From contig CAJXOS010000060.1 in assembly GCA_913057725.1 (NCBI GenBank), positions 1 to 35,375 of the forward strand: a stretch of 35,375 nucleotides of DNA, in the 5' to 3' direction. The notes under the pieces are model-generated. The model was not told the origin of the DNA, did not search any database, and saw nothing but the letters and a program-made list of their open reading frames with translations. This stretch comes from an uncultured Lewinella sp. (GTDB taxonomy: Bacteria > Bacteroidota > Bacteroidia > Chitinophagales > Saprospiraceae). Made by a program: the position numbers and the translations under genes. Positions within the stretch are counted from its first letter, which is position 1; each line of letters starts with the position of its first letter. This document shows, piece by piece, positions 25,198 through 34,470 of the stretch.

Positions 25198-28100
25198 ATG
25201 AGATTTTTAATTACGTTAGGAATCTGCCTATGCTGTGCATGGTCTGTAGCCGTGGCGCAATGTGAGCTGGAGGCGGAGCTCATAGTTGTAGATGTAGGCC
25301 CCGGTGGAATGGCAGATATTTGTGTTGATGACGAAGTTGTCCTAGCCCTACAAGTACAAAATGTGGGCACGGAAGGCTCCGATACTTGGGCCTACAGTTT
25401 GAATGGCGGTGATGTCCAATTTGGAGGTGATTATGGCGAAACAATTCTTGTAGGTCTATTCCCCGTATTCGGTACTGATCTATTCCTCAATGAATTTTCT
25501 GTAGTCGTCACAGACTCCGAAGATCCTACCTGTACAATCAGCTTACTGGAGTACGCCCCTGTTCCAGAAAGTGACTGCATCTGCAATGTTGATTTCAGTT
25601 ATGAAGTCGACGAATTTGTGGATAGTAATGGTACTCCTGATGACTGCAGCGATGATTTTACACTGTTACACTTCACGGATCAATCGATAGAAATCGAAGG
25701 CCCCTATGAAATCCTGGTTGATAATGTAGCCGTATTTGATGGCATCTTTGGCGATGAAGGAGGAAGTATCCCCGTTCCTGCCGATGGCCAAACGCACCGA
25801 GTAACAATGCGCGGCAACCCTGATTTTGGTTGTCTGCGCGTCTATGAAGTGTTGGCGCCAGAAACAGCTTGCCCACTTAATACCGTTCGTTTTTCCGTTG
25901 GCAACGCTGAGGCTTGTAATGGTGAGACTGTTTGTTTGCCTATTCAAGCAGAGAACTTTGATAGTATTCTGGGCTTCCAGTTTCAATTGGCGTATGACCC
26001 TGCACTTTTGCAGTACAGCAACGTCCAGGCCTACAATTCTGATTTATTGAGTTTTGGACCTGCACTGATCGGTCAACCCATGCCGGCAGGCCCTTTGTCT
26101 CCAGGGCAAATCACTATGGGGTGGAACAATCCCTTAGTAGTTGGTGTGAGCTTACATCCGGACAGTGTTATCGCGGAAGTGTGTTTTGAGGTCCTATCGG
26201 AAGGAAGTTACAATACGAGCGTCACTTTTGCTGATGATTGGTTTCCACCAGAAGTTGTCAATGCTGATGAAGTAGAGTTGCCAGTTGCCTTTGGTAATAA
26301 TGTGGTAGCGTGTAGTTGCCCTTTGTCTTATACTATTGGAACGCCATCAATCATAGATAATGGAACGCCTGGCCTTTGTCTGGACGACTTCTATCAGATC
26401 ACAATTGAGGTATCAAACCCTGATGCTACTGGTTCTACCTGGGAGCTCGTGAATTTCCTTGGCCAGGTAATCCTGAGTGGGGAATACGGCGAGCCGGTAC
26501 AGACTACCCCACAACCAATTTTTGATGGCTTATTACAACTTGATCGAATGGTTGGGCTTATTCGCGATGCTGAAGCGATTGACTGTCAGTTGCTATTCGA
26601 GTATACTGCTGAAGAGCCACCTGGGTGCGGATGCGAAGTGCTGGCCAATTGGGAAGTGGACCGTTTTGATGCGGATACCCCCGCTGATTGCTCAGATGAT
26701 TACTATGTCGTCAATGTACGACCTCTGGGGCTTAACCTGGAGAGTGATACCTGGGTTGCGATGGACAATCTTGGTAACGAATTCACCGGAACATTTGGTG
26801 AGTGGACCGCCTTGGGGCCTTACCTCTTCGTAGAGACCCAAAACCTAACTATCACCATAGCTGATAGCACTGATCCTGATTGTTCGGACATCATTTATCT
26901 ACCTCCTTTGGAGGAGCCTTGTGATGGATCTGATTCAATGACGCTAGGCTTTGAGGGTACGGTGGATTGCGAGGCCAATTCCTTTTGCATACCGCTTACG
27001 GTGAGCAATTTTCAGCGGATCCTAAGTATGCAGTTTACGGTAGACTACGATGCAACCGCACTGCAATACACTGGCATACAGAACCTCAATCCAGACTTGT
27101 TGGGTTGGACGATCAACGGTATTGCACAGCCGATGCCTTTAGGGCCATTACCCGAAGGGAAAGTCGGGGTTTATTGGACAGATCCTGAGGCTGCCGAAGC
27201 GGATTTACCGGAAGGTGCAACATTGGTGGAGCTCTGTTTTGATGTTTTAGAACAGGATAATCACGCCATTACTTTTTCCAGTACACCCTTCATTCAAGAA
27301 ATCCTCAATGCTGGAGAGGAACTTGTTGATGTAACCTTTAATCCTTTACAGGTAAGCTGTGGCCCTACGGATGTAGCGCTTGATATAGAAGCTCCGGTGG
27401 GTGTGGTAGTAACACCAGAAATGTCCTTTGCCCTGGATATTCGATTGAGTAATGAGGGCGTAAGAACAGCTACTAATATTGAAGTATCAGCTCTGCTTCC
27501 TGCAGGTATTTCGTTTGTCAATAGTAGTGGCGGATACGACGCTGATCAAGGTCTCTGGCAAGTGGCTAGTTTAGTGCCAGGGCAAGACTCTGTTTTAACA
27601 CTCAATCTTTTTAGAGAGGCCAGTGGAGATACGCTTTTCCTAGCGGAGGTAAGTGGACTTGCAGAAGAGGACATCGACGCGACTCCGGGCAATGGCGTTG
27701 ATACCGATCTGGATGATCATGTAGTAGACGATCCTGATGATGAAGATGACGGAGATGCCTGGATACCTTGTCCCGTAGGCATCGGTACGATATCGATGAC
27801 AGCGGATACCGTTTGTCAAGAATCAGAACTAACGTGGACTTGGAATGGAGATGCGGTACTGCCAGATGGTTTTATTCTCGGTTTTGCTGTTTATGAATCA
27901 GCTACAGCCGCTCTGCCAGAATACTTAACCTTTACCACAGGACAGACCCAAGGTTTACCAGATGGCGCTTCCGCTAATCAGGCTTACTTCGCCCGAGTCA
28001 TTGCTGGCCCTGATAATGGAAGTGGAAGCATTGATTTTGCGGACAACTGTGTTCGCTCCGGAGCTGTACTACCGGTGATGTGGACTTCGCTCACGCTTGA

Positions 28101-30279
28101 AGATTGTTCAATGCCTTTTGTGCTTACTTGTGGTAACCCTTCTGTTGGATTGTCCTGCACAGCCAATGGTATTGGTGCTCTTACTTATACCTGGTCATTC
28201 GATGATGTTGAAATTGGAGATCAAAGCGCTGTAGTTGCAGGCACTGCAGGTACCTACGAACTCATGGTGTCTGATACCTGGGGCTGTAGTGCTACGGAGG
28301 AGTTTATTGTTGAGGCTGACTTCGAAGTGCCGATTGTAAATGTAAGTCAGTCTGGCTCACTTTGTGGCCCGGATGGAGTAGTGGAACTCACAGCTGAGGT
28401 TATCGGTGGTGACTTCTACTTATGGATCTCTAGTGATACAGGGATAGAGATTTGGCCTACAATTCCAGTTACGATGCCAGGTACTTATACGGCGGTAGGT
28501 ATTGGTGACAATGAATGCACAAGTAATCAGCCGGTAGTTGTGGAGCCAGCACAGGGAGAGTGCAATGTCCTTTCTGGCCGGGTTTTAGCTTCTGAGGATT
28601 GTAACGCTGCAGGTACTCCACTGTCCAGTTGGCTCATTCAGATTAGCGGCCCGGACTTTTTAGAGTACCGACAGACGGATAGCCTCGGCCAATACGAGAT
28701 TTACCTGCCCAGCGGCGATTTCAATGTGTTACTGATTCCCTATTCGCCCGTTTGGACGGTATGCGAACCTACTGGTTATGACCTGTCTTTTACGGGTACA
28801 GATAATGTTGTTGAACAAGATCTGTTAGCCTTACCAATTGATGATTGCCCCTTGTTAGAAGTAGGTGTGAGTCTGGGGAACCTTCGCCAGTGTAGTGAAG
28901 ACCGAACGATCACGGTAGCTTATGAAAATGTAGGAAGTGATACGCTACAGGACGGATTTATGGTATTAGTATTCCCACCTGAACTGAGCTTGTCGTCCAC
29001 CAATGGTTCTTTTATTGGAACGAGTGGCGATTCCCTATTCTTTGCGGTAGATCTGCCCTTGCCGCCAGGAGATGGAGGACAGTTTCTGGTCTATGCAGAT
29101 GTTAGTTGCGATGCTGAATGGGAGAGTACCATATGTGTAGAAGCGATTGGTTTCCCGTATGGGCCTTGTCCTGCTGCTGCTAATGATTGGAGTGGGGGGA
29201 GCCTTTCGCTCAGTGGAGAGTGTACAGAAGAGGAGGTTGTCTTTACTTTGCGCAATATCGGTGAAGGAACCCTTTCGCCAGGCAGTACCTATATCATTAT
29301 TCAGGATGGTGTCATGTTGCTGGAGGCGCCAGAGGAAATTCCAACGCTTTTACCTGGAGAGAGTGCAACGGTGCCCGTACCGGCTAATGGTGGAACCTAT
29401 GTGTTGCAGGCAGAACAAGAACCATTTCATCCTGGCTTTTCCAACCCTATTGCCATCGTAGAGGGCTGTGGCACTAATGATGACGGTGGATTTAGCACAG
29501 GCTTTGTAGGGCAATTTCCAACAGATGATGAAGATTTCTACGTAGATATTGATTGTGGAACGATTACTGCCGCCTATGACCCCAATGACAAACGAGCGGA
29601 ACCCGAAGGTTATTCAGACCAACATTATGTCCTTCCGGAAAGGACTTTGGAGTATACCATCCGGTTTCAAAATACGGGCAATGATACTGCACAAACAGTC
29701 GTCATCCGTGATACACTAAGTGAATGGTTGGACATGTGTTCTCTACGTCCAGGTGTTAGTAGTCACCCCTACCGCCTGGAGTTGGATAGTGCTCATGCCA
29801 TCGCATTCGTATTTGAAAATATACTACTTCCAGATAGCAGTACAAACCTGCCGGGTTCACAAGGTTTTGTAGAGTATACCGTGAAACCTAAGGCGGAAGC
29901 TCCTTTAGAAACGCGCATTGAAAACACCGCTGCTATCTATTTTGATGTTAACCCCCCAATCTTTACAAACACAACTTTTCACACCCTTGGTCGTGATTTC
30001 ATCGAGGTGCTCAATTGGGTAGAACGTTCCGATGTGCCATTAGACTGGCGCTTTGGGCCCAACCCAACGACTGGTATGCTAACGGTAGACTGGTCGGCCG
30101 AAGTCGATGAAGTGGTGATCAGCATTATTAATGTCTGGGGGCAAGAGCAGGGCCGCTACCGTCTAAATGGCGGACGCGGGCAACTGTATCTACAAGATCT
30201 GCCGAGTGGATACTATAGCATCCTTGCCCAAACGCCAGAGGGTCGATTACTTGGAGTGGGTAAACTCATCAAGCGATAA
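25198..30279 (+). CDS. giant T9SS surface protein with duplicated cohesin-like units
   Basis: 1693 residues with a signal peptide (1-20, VAVAQ). Residues about 22-371 and 372-721 are two copies of one unit, each made of two Cys-containing modules of about 100 residues plus a cohesin-like domain (about 226-371 and 577-721). The cohesins share QPMP-GPL and the core pattern QFQLAYDPALLQYSNVQ / QFTVDYDATALQYTGIQ. A DUF11-like domain follows (about 724-835), then Ig/PKD-like domains (about 976-1120), a carboxypeptidase-regulatory-like domain (about 1124-1200), a DUF7619-like domain (about 1452-1598, with YDPNDKRAEPEGY) and a type A T9SS sorting domain from about 1618 (FGPNPTTG). It should be displayed at or released from the cell surface, probably in adhesion or matrix formation. 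Function is inferred from architecture only. Confidence 0.88.
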   Translation: MRFLITLGICLCCAWSVAVAQCELEAELIVVDVGPGGMADICVDDEVVLALQVQNVGTEGSDTWAYSLNGGDVQFGGDYGETILVGLFPVFGTDLFLNEFSVVVTDSEDPTCTISLLEYAPVPESDCICNVDFSYEVDEFVDSNGTPDDCSDDFTLLHFTDQSIEIEGPYEILVDNVAVFDGIFGDEGGSIPVPADGQTHRVTMRGNPDFGCLRVYEVLAPETACPLNTVRFSVGNAEACNGETVCLPIQAENFDSILGFQFQLAYDPALLQYSNVQAYNSDLLSFGPALIGQPMPAGPLSPGQITMGWNNPLVVGVSLHPDSVIAEVCFEVLSEGSYNTSVTFADDWFPPEVVNADEVELPVAFGNNVVACSCPLSYTIGTPSIIDNGTPGLCLDDFYQITIEVSNPDATGSTWELVNFLGQVILSGEYGEPVQTTPQPIFDGLLQLDRMVGLIRDAEAIDCQLLFEYTAEEPPGCGCEVLANWEVDRFDADTPADCSDDYYVVNVRPLGLNLESDTWVAMDNLGNEFTGTFGEWTALGPYLFVETQNLTITIADSTDPDCSDIIYLPPLEEPCDGSDSMTLGFEGTVDCEANSFCIPLTVSNFQRILSMQFTVDYDATALQYTGIQNLNPDLLGWTINGIAQPMPLGPLPEGKVGVYWTDPEAAEADLPEGATLVELCFDVLEQDNHAITFSSTPFIQEILNAGEELVDVTFNPLQVSCGPTDVALDIEAPVGVVVTPEMSFALDIRLSNEGVRTATNIEVSALLPAGISFVNSSGGYDADQGLWQVASLVPGQDSVLTLNLFREASGDTLFLAEVSGLAEEDIDATPGNGVDTDLDDHVVDDPDDEDDGDAWIPCPVGIGTISMTADTVCQESELTWTWNGDAVLPDGFILGFAVYESATAALPEYLTFTTGQTQGLPDGASANQAYFARVIAGPDNGSGSIDFADNCVRSGAVLPVMWTSLTLEDCSMPFVLTCGNPSVGLSCTANGIGALTYTWSFDDVEIGDQSAVVAGTAGTYELMVSDTWGCSATEEFIVEADFEVPIVNVSQSGSLCGPDGVVELTAEVIGGDFYLWISSDTGIEIWPTIPVTMPGTYTAVGIGDNECTSNQPVVVEPAQGECNVLSGRVLASEDCNAAGTPLSSWLIQISGPDFLEYRQTDSLGQYEIYLPSGDFNVLLIPYSPVWTVCEPTGYDLSFTGTDNVVEQDLLALPIDDCPLLEVGVSLGNLRQCSEDRTITVAYENVGSDTLQDGFMVLVFPPELSLSSTNGSFIGTSGDSLFFAVDLPLPPGDGGQFLVYADVSCDAEWESTICVEAIGFPYGPCPAAANDWSGGSLSLSGECTEEEVVFTLRNIGEGTLSPGSTYIIIQDGVMLLEAPEEIPTLLPGESATVPVPANGGTYVLQAEQEPFHPGFSNPIAIVEGCGTNDDGGFSTGFVGQFPTDDEDFYVDIDCGTITAAYDPNDKRAEPEGYSDQHYVLPERTLEYTIRFQNTGNDTAQTVVIRDTLSEWLDMCSLRPGVSSHPYRLELDSAHAIAFVFENILLPDSSTNLPGSQGFVEYTVKPKAEAPLETRIENTAAIYFDVNPPIFTNTTFHTLGRDFIEVLNWVERSDVPLDWRFGPNPTTGMLTVDWSAEVDEVVISIINVWGQEQGRYRLNGGRGQLYLQDLPSGYYSILAQTPEGRLLGVGKLIKR

Positions 30280-30287
30280 GTAGTATC

Positions 30288-30326
30288 GTGTGGCTGGACG
30301 GCGCTTTAGTCGCCGTCCGGCTGCAC
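30288..30326. terminator. hairpin between convergent genes
   Basis: A 16-bp stem (30288-30303 and 30311-30326, three G-U pairs) with a seven-base loop. It starts 8 bp after the giant gene's stop and abuts the stop codon of the minus-strand gene at 30327. No strong T tract follows. Confidence 0.65.
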
Positions 30327-31748
30327 TTAATATTCAAACTCTAATGTCTCGGTAGGATAACCGAATAGATGTTTCTCTTTGATGAGAGCGGCCACCTTTG
30401 GTGGTACTTTGCTCTCCCAGCCTGATTCGCCTTCCCGAATCTCTCCTAAAATGTCTTTGGAGAAGATGTGCAGGTTTTCACGATTAAAACCAACAACGTC
30501 TACAATTTGCTGGTTGTCCAACAAGTGGCGGTATAGGAACTTCAGACCTTCTGGTACTGGGAAGTTTTCCGCAGTCATCAATTCAGCACTTCCTTCTTGC
30601 ATGAAGGGGTAGACATAGATGCGGACGTTACGGGCAAACAATTCTCCAAAGGCTGCTAGCAGGCGCGACTCCATGTTCTTGTAGTACTTGTCCGTTAGCA
30701 TGTCTAATAACGGGCGTACACCGAGTACTAAGCCCAGTTGCCTCACCTTGAAGTCTGATAGGTAGCTCACCAGCTTTTGGTGTTCCTCGCAATCAGAGAC
30801 AACAACGGTTTGCCCCAATGCACAGAGCAGCTCCGCACGATCAAGGAAGTCTTTTTCATCCAACTCCTTATCCTCTCCCAGGAGATTGTCCAGTGTGATT
30901 TCGGTGAGTAGGAACGTTCGGCTGGCATCGACTTTATCATCCTCGCGGAACTGTTGATTGGAAACCTTTATCATGTCCAGATTTACCAAAGTAGGAGGGC
31001 GATAACTGCCTCGTACGATGAGCACATCTTTCTTGTACAAAAACTCCGAGCCGTGCACACTGCGGCCGTCCGGTCCGAACATGGCCACTTCCGTTAGGCC
31101 ATATTTTACCATCCACAGGCAAAGCTGTCGGTTGTCAATATGGTCGAAGTTAGGGCCAGTGAGGCTCACCATATCGATCTTGACACGACCTTGCAAACCG
31201 TCCATCAAGGATTTTAGTAGTTCCCTCGGTTGATCGTGGTAAGTGAAGCAGGCGTAGATAAGGTTTACTCCCAATACACCAATCGCTTGTTGTTGGAGCT
31301 GATTGTCATTGTCCAACATCCGCACGTGTAAAATCAGATCATTAGGCTCTTGGTCAGGTTGGAGCTGGAATCGCAAACCTAGCCAGCCATCTCCTTTGAT
31401 GGTTCGGGAATAATTGATCGCAGCTACCGTGTCAGCAAACACAAAGAAGTTAACGCCTGGGCGTTCGTGCGTCAAGCGGGAACTGAGCAGATCATACTCA
31501 TGGTCGAGCATCTTATTCAGCCGAGACTGGCATACATAACGCCCAGTAGGTTCTGTACCGTAAATATGATCTGAGTATATCTTGTCGTAGGCCGACATGG
31601 TTTTGGCGATAGTACCAGCTGCCGCACCTACCTGGAAGAAATAGCGTGCTACTTCTTGCCCTGCACCAATTTCAGCAAAGGTGCCATAGACGCTATCGTT
31701 TAGGTTAATTTCTAATGCTTTCTGTTCGGTTTCCAGCTTTTGCCGCAT
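30327..31748 (-). CDS. conserved cytosolic protein of unknown function
   Basis: 473 residues without signal peptide or membrane segments. The N-terminal third contains a very distinctive stretch (YGTFAEIGAGQEVARYFF, then AAAGTIAKTMSAYDK) that I recognise as strongly conserved in an uncharacterised protein family present in Bacteroidota and some other phyla. The remainder is mixed alpha/beta with Rossmann-like strands (VVVSDCEEHQKLVSYLSDF; QLGLVLGVRPLLDML), but I see no classical nucleotide-binding motif. It has its own perfect promoter box 20 nt upstream, and a hairpin abuts its stop, so it is a single-gene unit. It should not be called a receptor or enzyme on sequence alone. Confidence 0.82.
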   Translation of the reverse strand: MRQKLETEQKALEINLNDSVYGTFAEIGAGQEVARYFFQVGAAAGTIAKTMSAYDKIYSDHIYGTEPTGRYVCQSRLNKMLDHEYDLLSSRLTHERPGVNFFVFADTVAAINYSRTIKGDGWLGLRFQLQPDQEPNDLILHVRMLDNDNQLQQQAIGVLGVNLIYACFTYHDQPRELLKSLMDGLQGRVKIDMVSLTGPNFDHIDNRQLCLWMVKYGLTEVAMFGPDGRSVHGSEFLYKKDVLIVRGSYRPPTLVNLDMIKVSNQQFREDDKVDASRTFLLTEITLDNLLGEDKELDEKDFLDRAELLCALGQTVVVSDCEEHQKLVSYLSDFKVRQLGLVLGVRPLLDMLTDKYYKNMESRLLAAFGELFARNVRIYVYPFMQEGSAELMTAENFPVPEGLKFLYRHLLDNQQIVDVVGFNRENLHIFSKDILGEIREGESGWESKVPPKVAALIKEKHLFGYPTETLEFEY

Positions 31749-31767
31749 GGGGTATGTGCTTTTAGCT

Positions 31768-31775
31768 CAAAGATA
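31768..31775 (-). promoter_or_regulatory. Bacteroidota -7 promoter box before the conserved unknown gene
   Basis: The complement reads TATCTTTG, a perfect TAnnTTTG match, ending 19 nt before the ATG at 31748. It separates this gene from the truA/HD cluster upstream. Confidence 0.55.
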
Positions 31776-31834
31776 CGAAGCAAGGGCTTACCATGTGGAA
31801 AAAATGGGGAGTAGCTATGCATTTCGCGATCTCG

Positions 31835-32485
31835 TCAACGCAAACCTGATTTGAGCTCCCAGGACATGTTTTTTCGAGCTACTTCTTCAAATCGTGCTTT
31901 GAGTTGAGGTGTGCGGAAGAGCTGAGGAGCTTCCATGAAATAACGAAGCACTCTGCGGCGACCTCTACGGTAAAGAAAACCCAGTACGTGCCGGTACTCT
32001 TGTCGTACCGCCTGTGCATACGTGCTGTAGGTTTCCCGATCGCTACCAAGAATAGCTAGGTCGAAGTCCAGGAAGTAAGCCAGATCGCCAGTAGCTTCCA
32101 CTGATAGGTGCTGAGCGGTAGCTTCAATGTAGCTCACCACTTGCTTAATCTGTTCTTCGGGCATTTCCAATTGTACAAGCCGTTGCTGTGCTAACTCAGC
32201 ACTGCGCAACTCATTGTTCTTTCGCTTTGCATTGTAAATGATATCGTGGTACCAGATTGCCCAAACCACAACTGTGGGGTCATTGAGTTGGTCTTGATAC
32301 TCATCAAAAAGCGTGAACAGATTCTCCAGGTGTTGGAGGTTGTGATAAGCCCGTTTGTCCTCGCTGTAATATCCACGAAGCTCATCCCAAAGTTGGTTAA
32401 TACTTTGTTCTGGTGAGGTAGATACAGTAGAAGCACTAAGAAGTACTGTCGCATCAGTCTGGAAACGTTGTTCTAGAGAAGGCAT
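31835..32485 (-). CDS. HD-superfamily metal-dependent phosphohydrolase
   Basis: 216 residues from the ATG at 32485. A TTG at 32515 would add ten residues and overlap truA by 11 bp; the ATG gives the family-like start MPSLEQRF. The HD-type metal motifs are YHNLQHLENL and WYHDIIY, with a later DFDLAILG. These match the predicted HD phosphohydrolases of the COG4339 type, whose substrate is not established. There is no signal peptide. It follows truA on the same strand with about 19 bp between them, so co-transcription is likely. A functional link with tRNA modification is possible but unproven. Confidence 0.83.
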   Translation of the reverse strand: MPSLEQRFQTDATVLLSASTVSTSPEQSINQLWDELRGYYSEDKRAYHNLQHLENLFTLFDEYQDQLNDPTVVVWAIWYHDIIYNAKRKNNELRSAELAQQRLVQLEMPEEQIKQVVSYIEATAQHLSVEATGDLAYFLDFDLAILGSDRETYSTYAQAVRQEYRHVLGFLYRRGRRRVLRYFMEAPQLFRTPQLKARFEEVARKNMSWELKSGLR

Positions 32486-32504
32486 AGGGTCGATATTCTC
32501 TAGG

Positions 32505-33281
32505 CTAGTGCACAAGATTTACTAGGCCTACCTTGCCTGTTTCCAGGTAGGGGTATCGTATTTCAGTTAAGTAAAGGCCCTCCGGGCCAATACTCAAACT
32601 CTTCTGAAGTCTGGTTTGCTGGTCTAAAGCCTGCTTCACATCCTCCAATTGTACTTTTCCTTCTCCGACCGACAAGCACATGCCCACCACCAGTCTTACC
32701 ATACCTCTCAAGAACCGATTGGCCGCAATATGATACACCCAGTTTGTGCCATTGAATTCCCATTCCGATCGGTGCATTTCACAACGCATCGTTTTGGCAT
32801 CAGAACCCGTTTTGCAAAACGGCAAGAACTCCTCGTAGAAGAGGAGTAACTGGGCCGCTGCTTGCATTTGATTCGTATCAAAACGTTTGAGCTGATGCAT
32901 GTACAACCGAGTATGCCGATGGAAAGGATCTTTCTGTCCGGTTATGTGGTATTGATAAGCCCGATAGTGGGCATCAAAACGAGCATGCTGTTCTGACTCC
33001 ACAGGAAAGATGCGACGGATAGCGATGTCTGGCGGCAAAAATTTATTGATCCGATTGGTAAAGCCCCGTGGTAACTCCCCTTCGAAATCGAAATGGGCGA
33101 AGTAGGTACTGGCGTGTACGCCAGTATCCGTCCGGCCACAGCCTACAATTTCCATTCCCGGTGCTCGGAGAATGGTCTGCAAAGCATTTTCGATCACTTC
33201 CTGTACCGAAGTTTGCTTTGGTTGCCGTTGCCAACCATAGTAGTTGGCTCCGTTGTAGGCTAATTCAATAAAGTACCGCAT
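32505..33281 (-). CDS. truA: tRNA pseudouridine(38-40) synthase TruA
   Basis: 258 residues from the ATG at 33281; a GTG sits immediately before it at 33284. An AGGAG Shine-Dalgarno-like sequence overlaps the stop codon of the upstream S41 gene, pointing to translational coupling. The catalytic Asp lies in GCGRTDTGVHAS, and the N-terminus RYFIELAYNGANYYGWQRQP is classical. The enzyme converts uridines 38-40 of the anticodon stem-loop to pseudouridine in the cytosol. Length is normal and no domain is missing. Confidence 0.95.
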   Translation of the reverse strand: MRYFIELAYNGANYYGWQRQPKQTSVQEVIENALQTILRAPGMEIVGCGRTDTGVHASTYFAHFDFEGELPRGFTNRINKFLPPDIAIRRIFPVESEQHARFDAHYRAYQYHITGQKDPFHRHTRLYMHQLKRFDTNQMQAAAQLLLFYEEFLPFCKTGSDAKTMRCEMHRSEWEFNGTNWVYHIAANRFLRGMVRLVVGMCLSVGEGKVQLEDVKQALDQQTRLQKSLSIGPEGLYLTEIRYPYLETGKVGLVNLVH

Positions 33282-33286
33282 CACTC

Positions 33287-34462
33287 CTAATTCGCTTGAT
33301 CCTGCTCTAGTATAAACGTTTTTGCTCGTTCAATGATAGCATCCACTCCTTTTAGCTCCTCTTCAGGACCGGTGGATTGATAAATGTCCGGCTCAATTCC
33401 TTCCTCAATATTATACCCATTTGGTAAGTAGGTACGGGTAACTGAGATCCGGAATTTCCAGCCGTTCGGCAACTCAAAAGAGACGGGTACTCCACCGCCA
33501 CCGCCACTACGATCGCCAATAAGGGTTACGTTAGGAATATTAGACATGAATGCCGAGAAAAAGTTGGTCGCGGAATAGCTGTGTCGGTTAATGAGCACTA
33601 CCACCGGTTTGTCTAGCATCATGCCAGTGCTATCTGCGGTCATCCATTTACCGGGTTTAGTGGTAGGGGCTTTCTCTTCCTCTTCCTTTTCTCCTTCTTC
33701 TTCGTCCTCTTTCTCTTCTTCCTCAGGTTCCTTCCCTTTTTTCTTCTTCTTTTCGGCAGCCTCTGCACGAGCGGCATAATCCACCAGTGGCTTAACGAAA
33801 ATGCTATCTGGTGTAGAGAAGTCGTTTGGCCCTGGGCCTATCTTGTATTGAGAGGTTCCCATAAAGGTTCGCTCTGCTACGAATCGTTCTGCCAGTCTAA
33901 AGGCATTGCGCATCGATCCGCCGCCGTTTTCTCTGACATCAATAATGAGGCCTTTCGCATTTGCAAAGCGGTTCAGGACATAATCCAGGTTGCTCTTGCT
34001 AAAGCTGGAACGGAACGAACCATAATAGACATAGCCTATTGAATCAGGGAGCCAGGTATTCAGTAATGCCCCCGAACTCTGATAGTCTTTACCCCAGTAG
34101 TGCCGATTGACAAAACCTCGATTGAAGTTAGCTGGATAATCCAGATACCAGTCGGCATTGCGCGAGCGGTCATTGTTTACATATAGATTCACGTGCCCGT
34201 CCTTCAAGCTGAATAGCATTTCGGACATGATCGTGTATAAGCTGTCATTCCCCATCTTATCGTGTACCAAGGGGCGGTACACTTGATCGAGGGAATCCCA
34301 TTTTACTTCCTTTTTGGCAAAGAAGGAGTAATTCTCTTTGACCAGTTTGTAGAAGTATTCGTAGTTGACGGTAGGGGTGTTCTCCGGGTTTTTCTCCGTA
34401 AGCCAACGCCCGCAATTGCTAAGCAGCAATCCACCCAGAAGAAGTATTATGATAGAACGCAT
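33287..34462 (-). CDS. S41 family peptidase, lipoprotein, with charged low-complexity insert
   Basis: 391 residues. The N-terminus is a lipoprotein signal with LLSNC (C17). A helical N-terminal S41 domain covers about residues 35-100. The core includes GLIIDVRENGGGSMRNAF and the nucleophile region INRHSYSATNFF, where the Ser is at 295 or 297. LPNGYNIEEGIEPDI marks the C-terminal part. Between strands, at about 234-265, lies a Lys block followed by a long Glu-rich tract, which is not a normal part of the fold. I see no clear PDZ domain. It likely processes periplasmic or envelope proteins. Its stop overlaps the truA ribosome-binding site, and the outer-membrane protein gene ends 8 bp upstream, so the genes form a cluster. 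Confidence 0.87.
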   Translation of the reverse strand: MRSIIILLLGGLLLSNCGRWLTEKNPENTPTVNYEYFYKLVKENYSFFAKKEVKWDSLDQVYRPLVHDKMGNDSLYTIMSEMLFSLKDGHVNLYVNNDRSRNADWYLDYPANFNRGFVNRHYWGKDYQSSGALLNTWLPDSIGYVYYGSFRSSFSKSNLDYVLNRFANAKGLIIDVRENGGGSMRNAFRLAERFVAERTFMGTSQYKIGPGPNDFSTPDSIFVKPLVDYAARAEAAEKKKKKGKEPEEEEKEDEEEGEKEEEEKAPTTKPGKWMTADSTGMMLDKPVVVLINRHSYSATNFFSAFMSNIPNVTLIGDRSGGGGGVPVSFELPNGWKFRISVTRTYLPNGYNIEEGIEPDIYQSTGPEEELKGVDAIIERAKTFILEQDQAN

Positions 34463-34470
34463 AAGCTAAA

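Noticed and set aside
33591-33779. Ser/Phe-rich plus-strand open frame
   Set aside because: It is the antisense reading of the Lys/Glu tract in the S41 protease gene.
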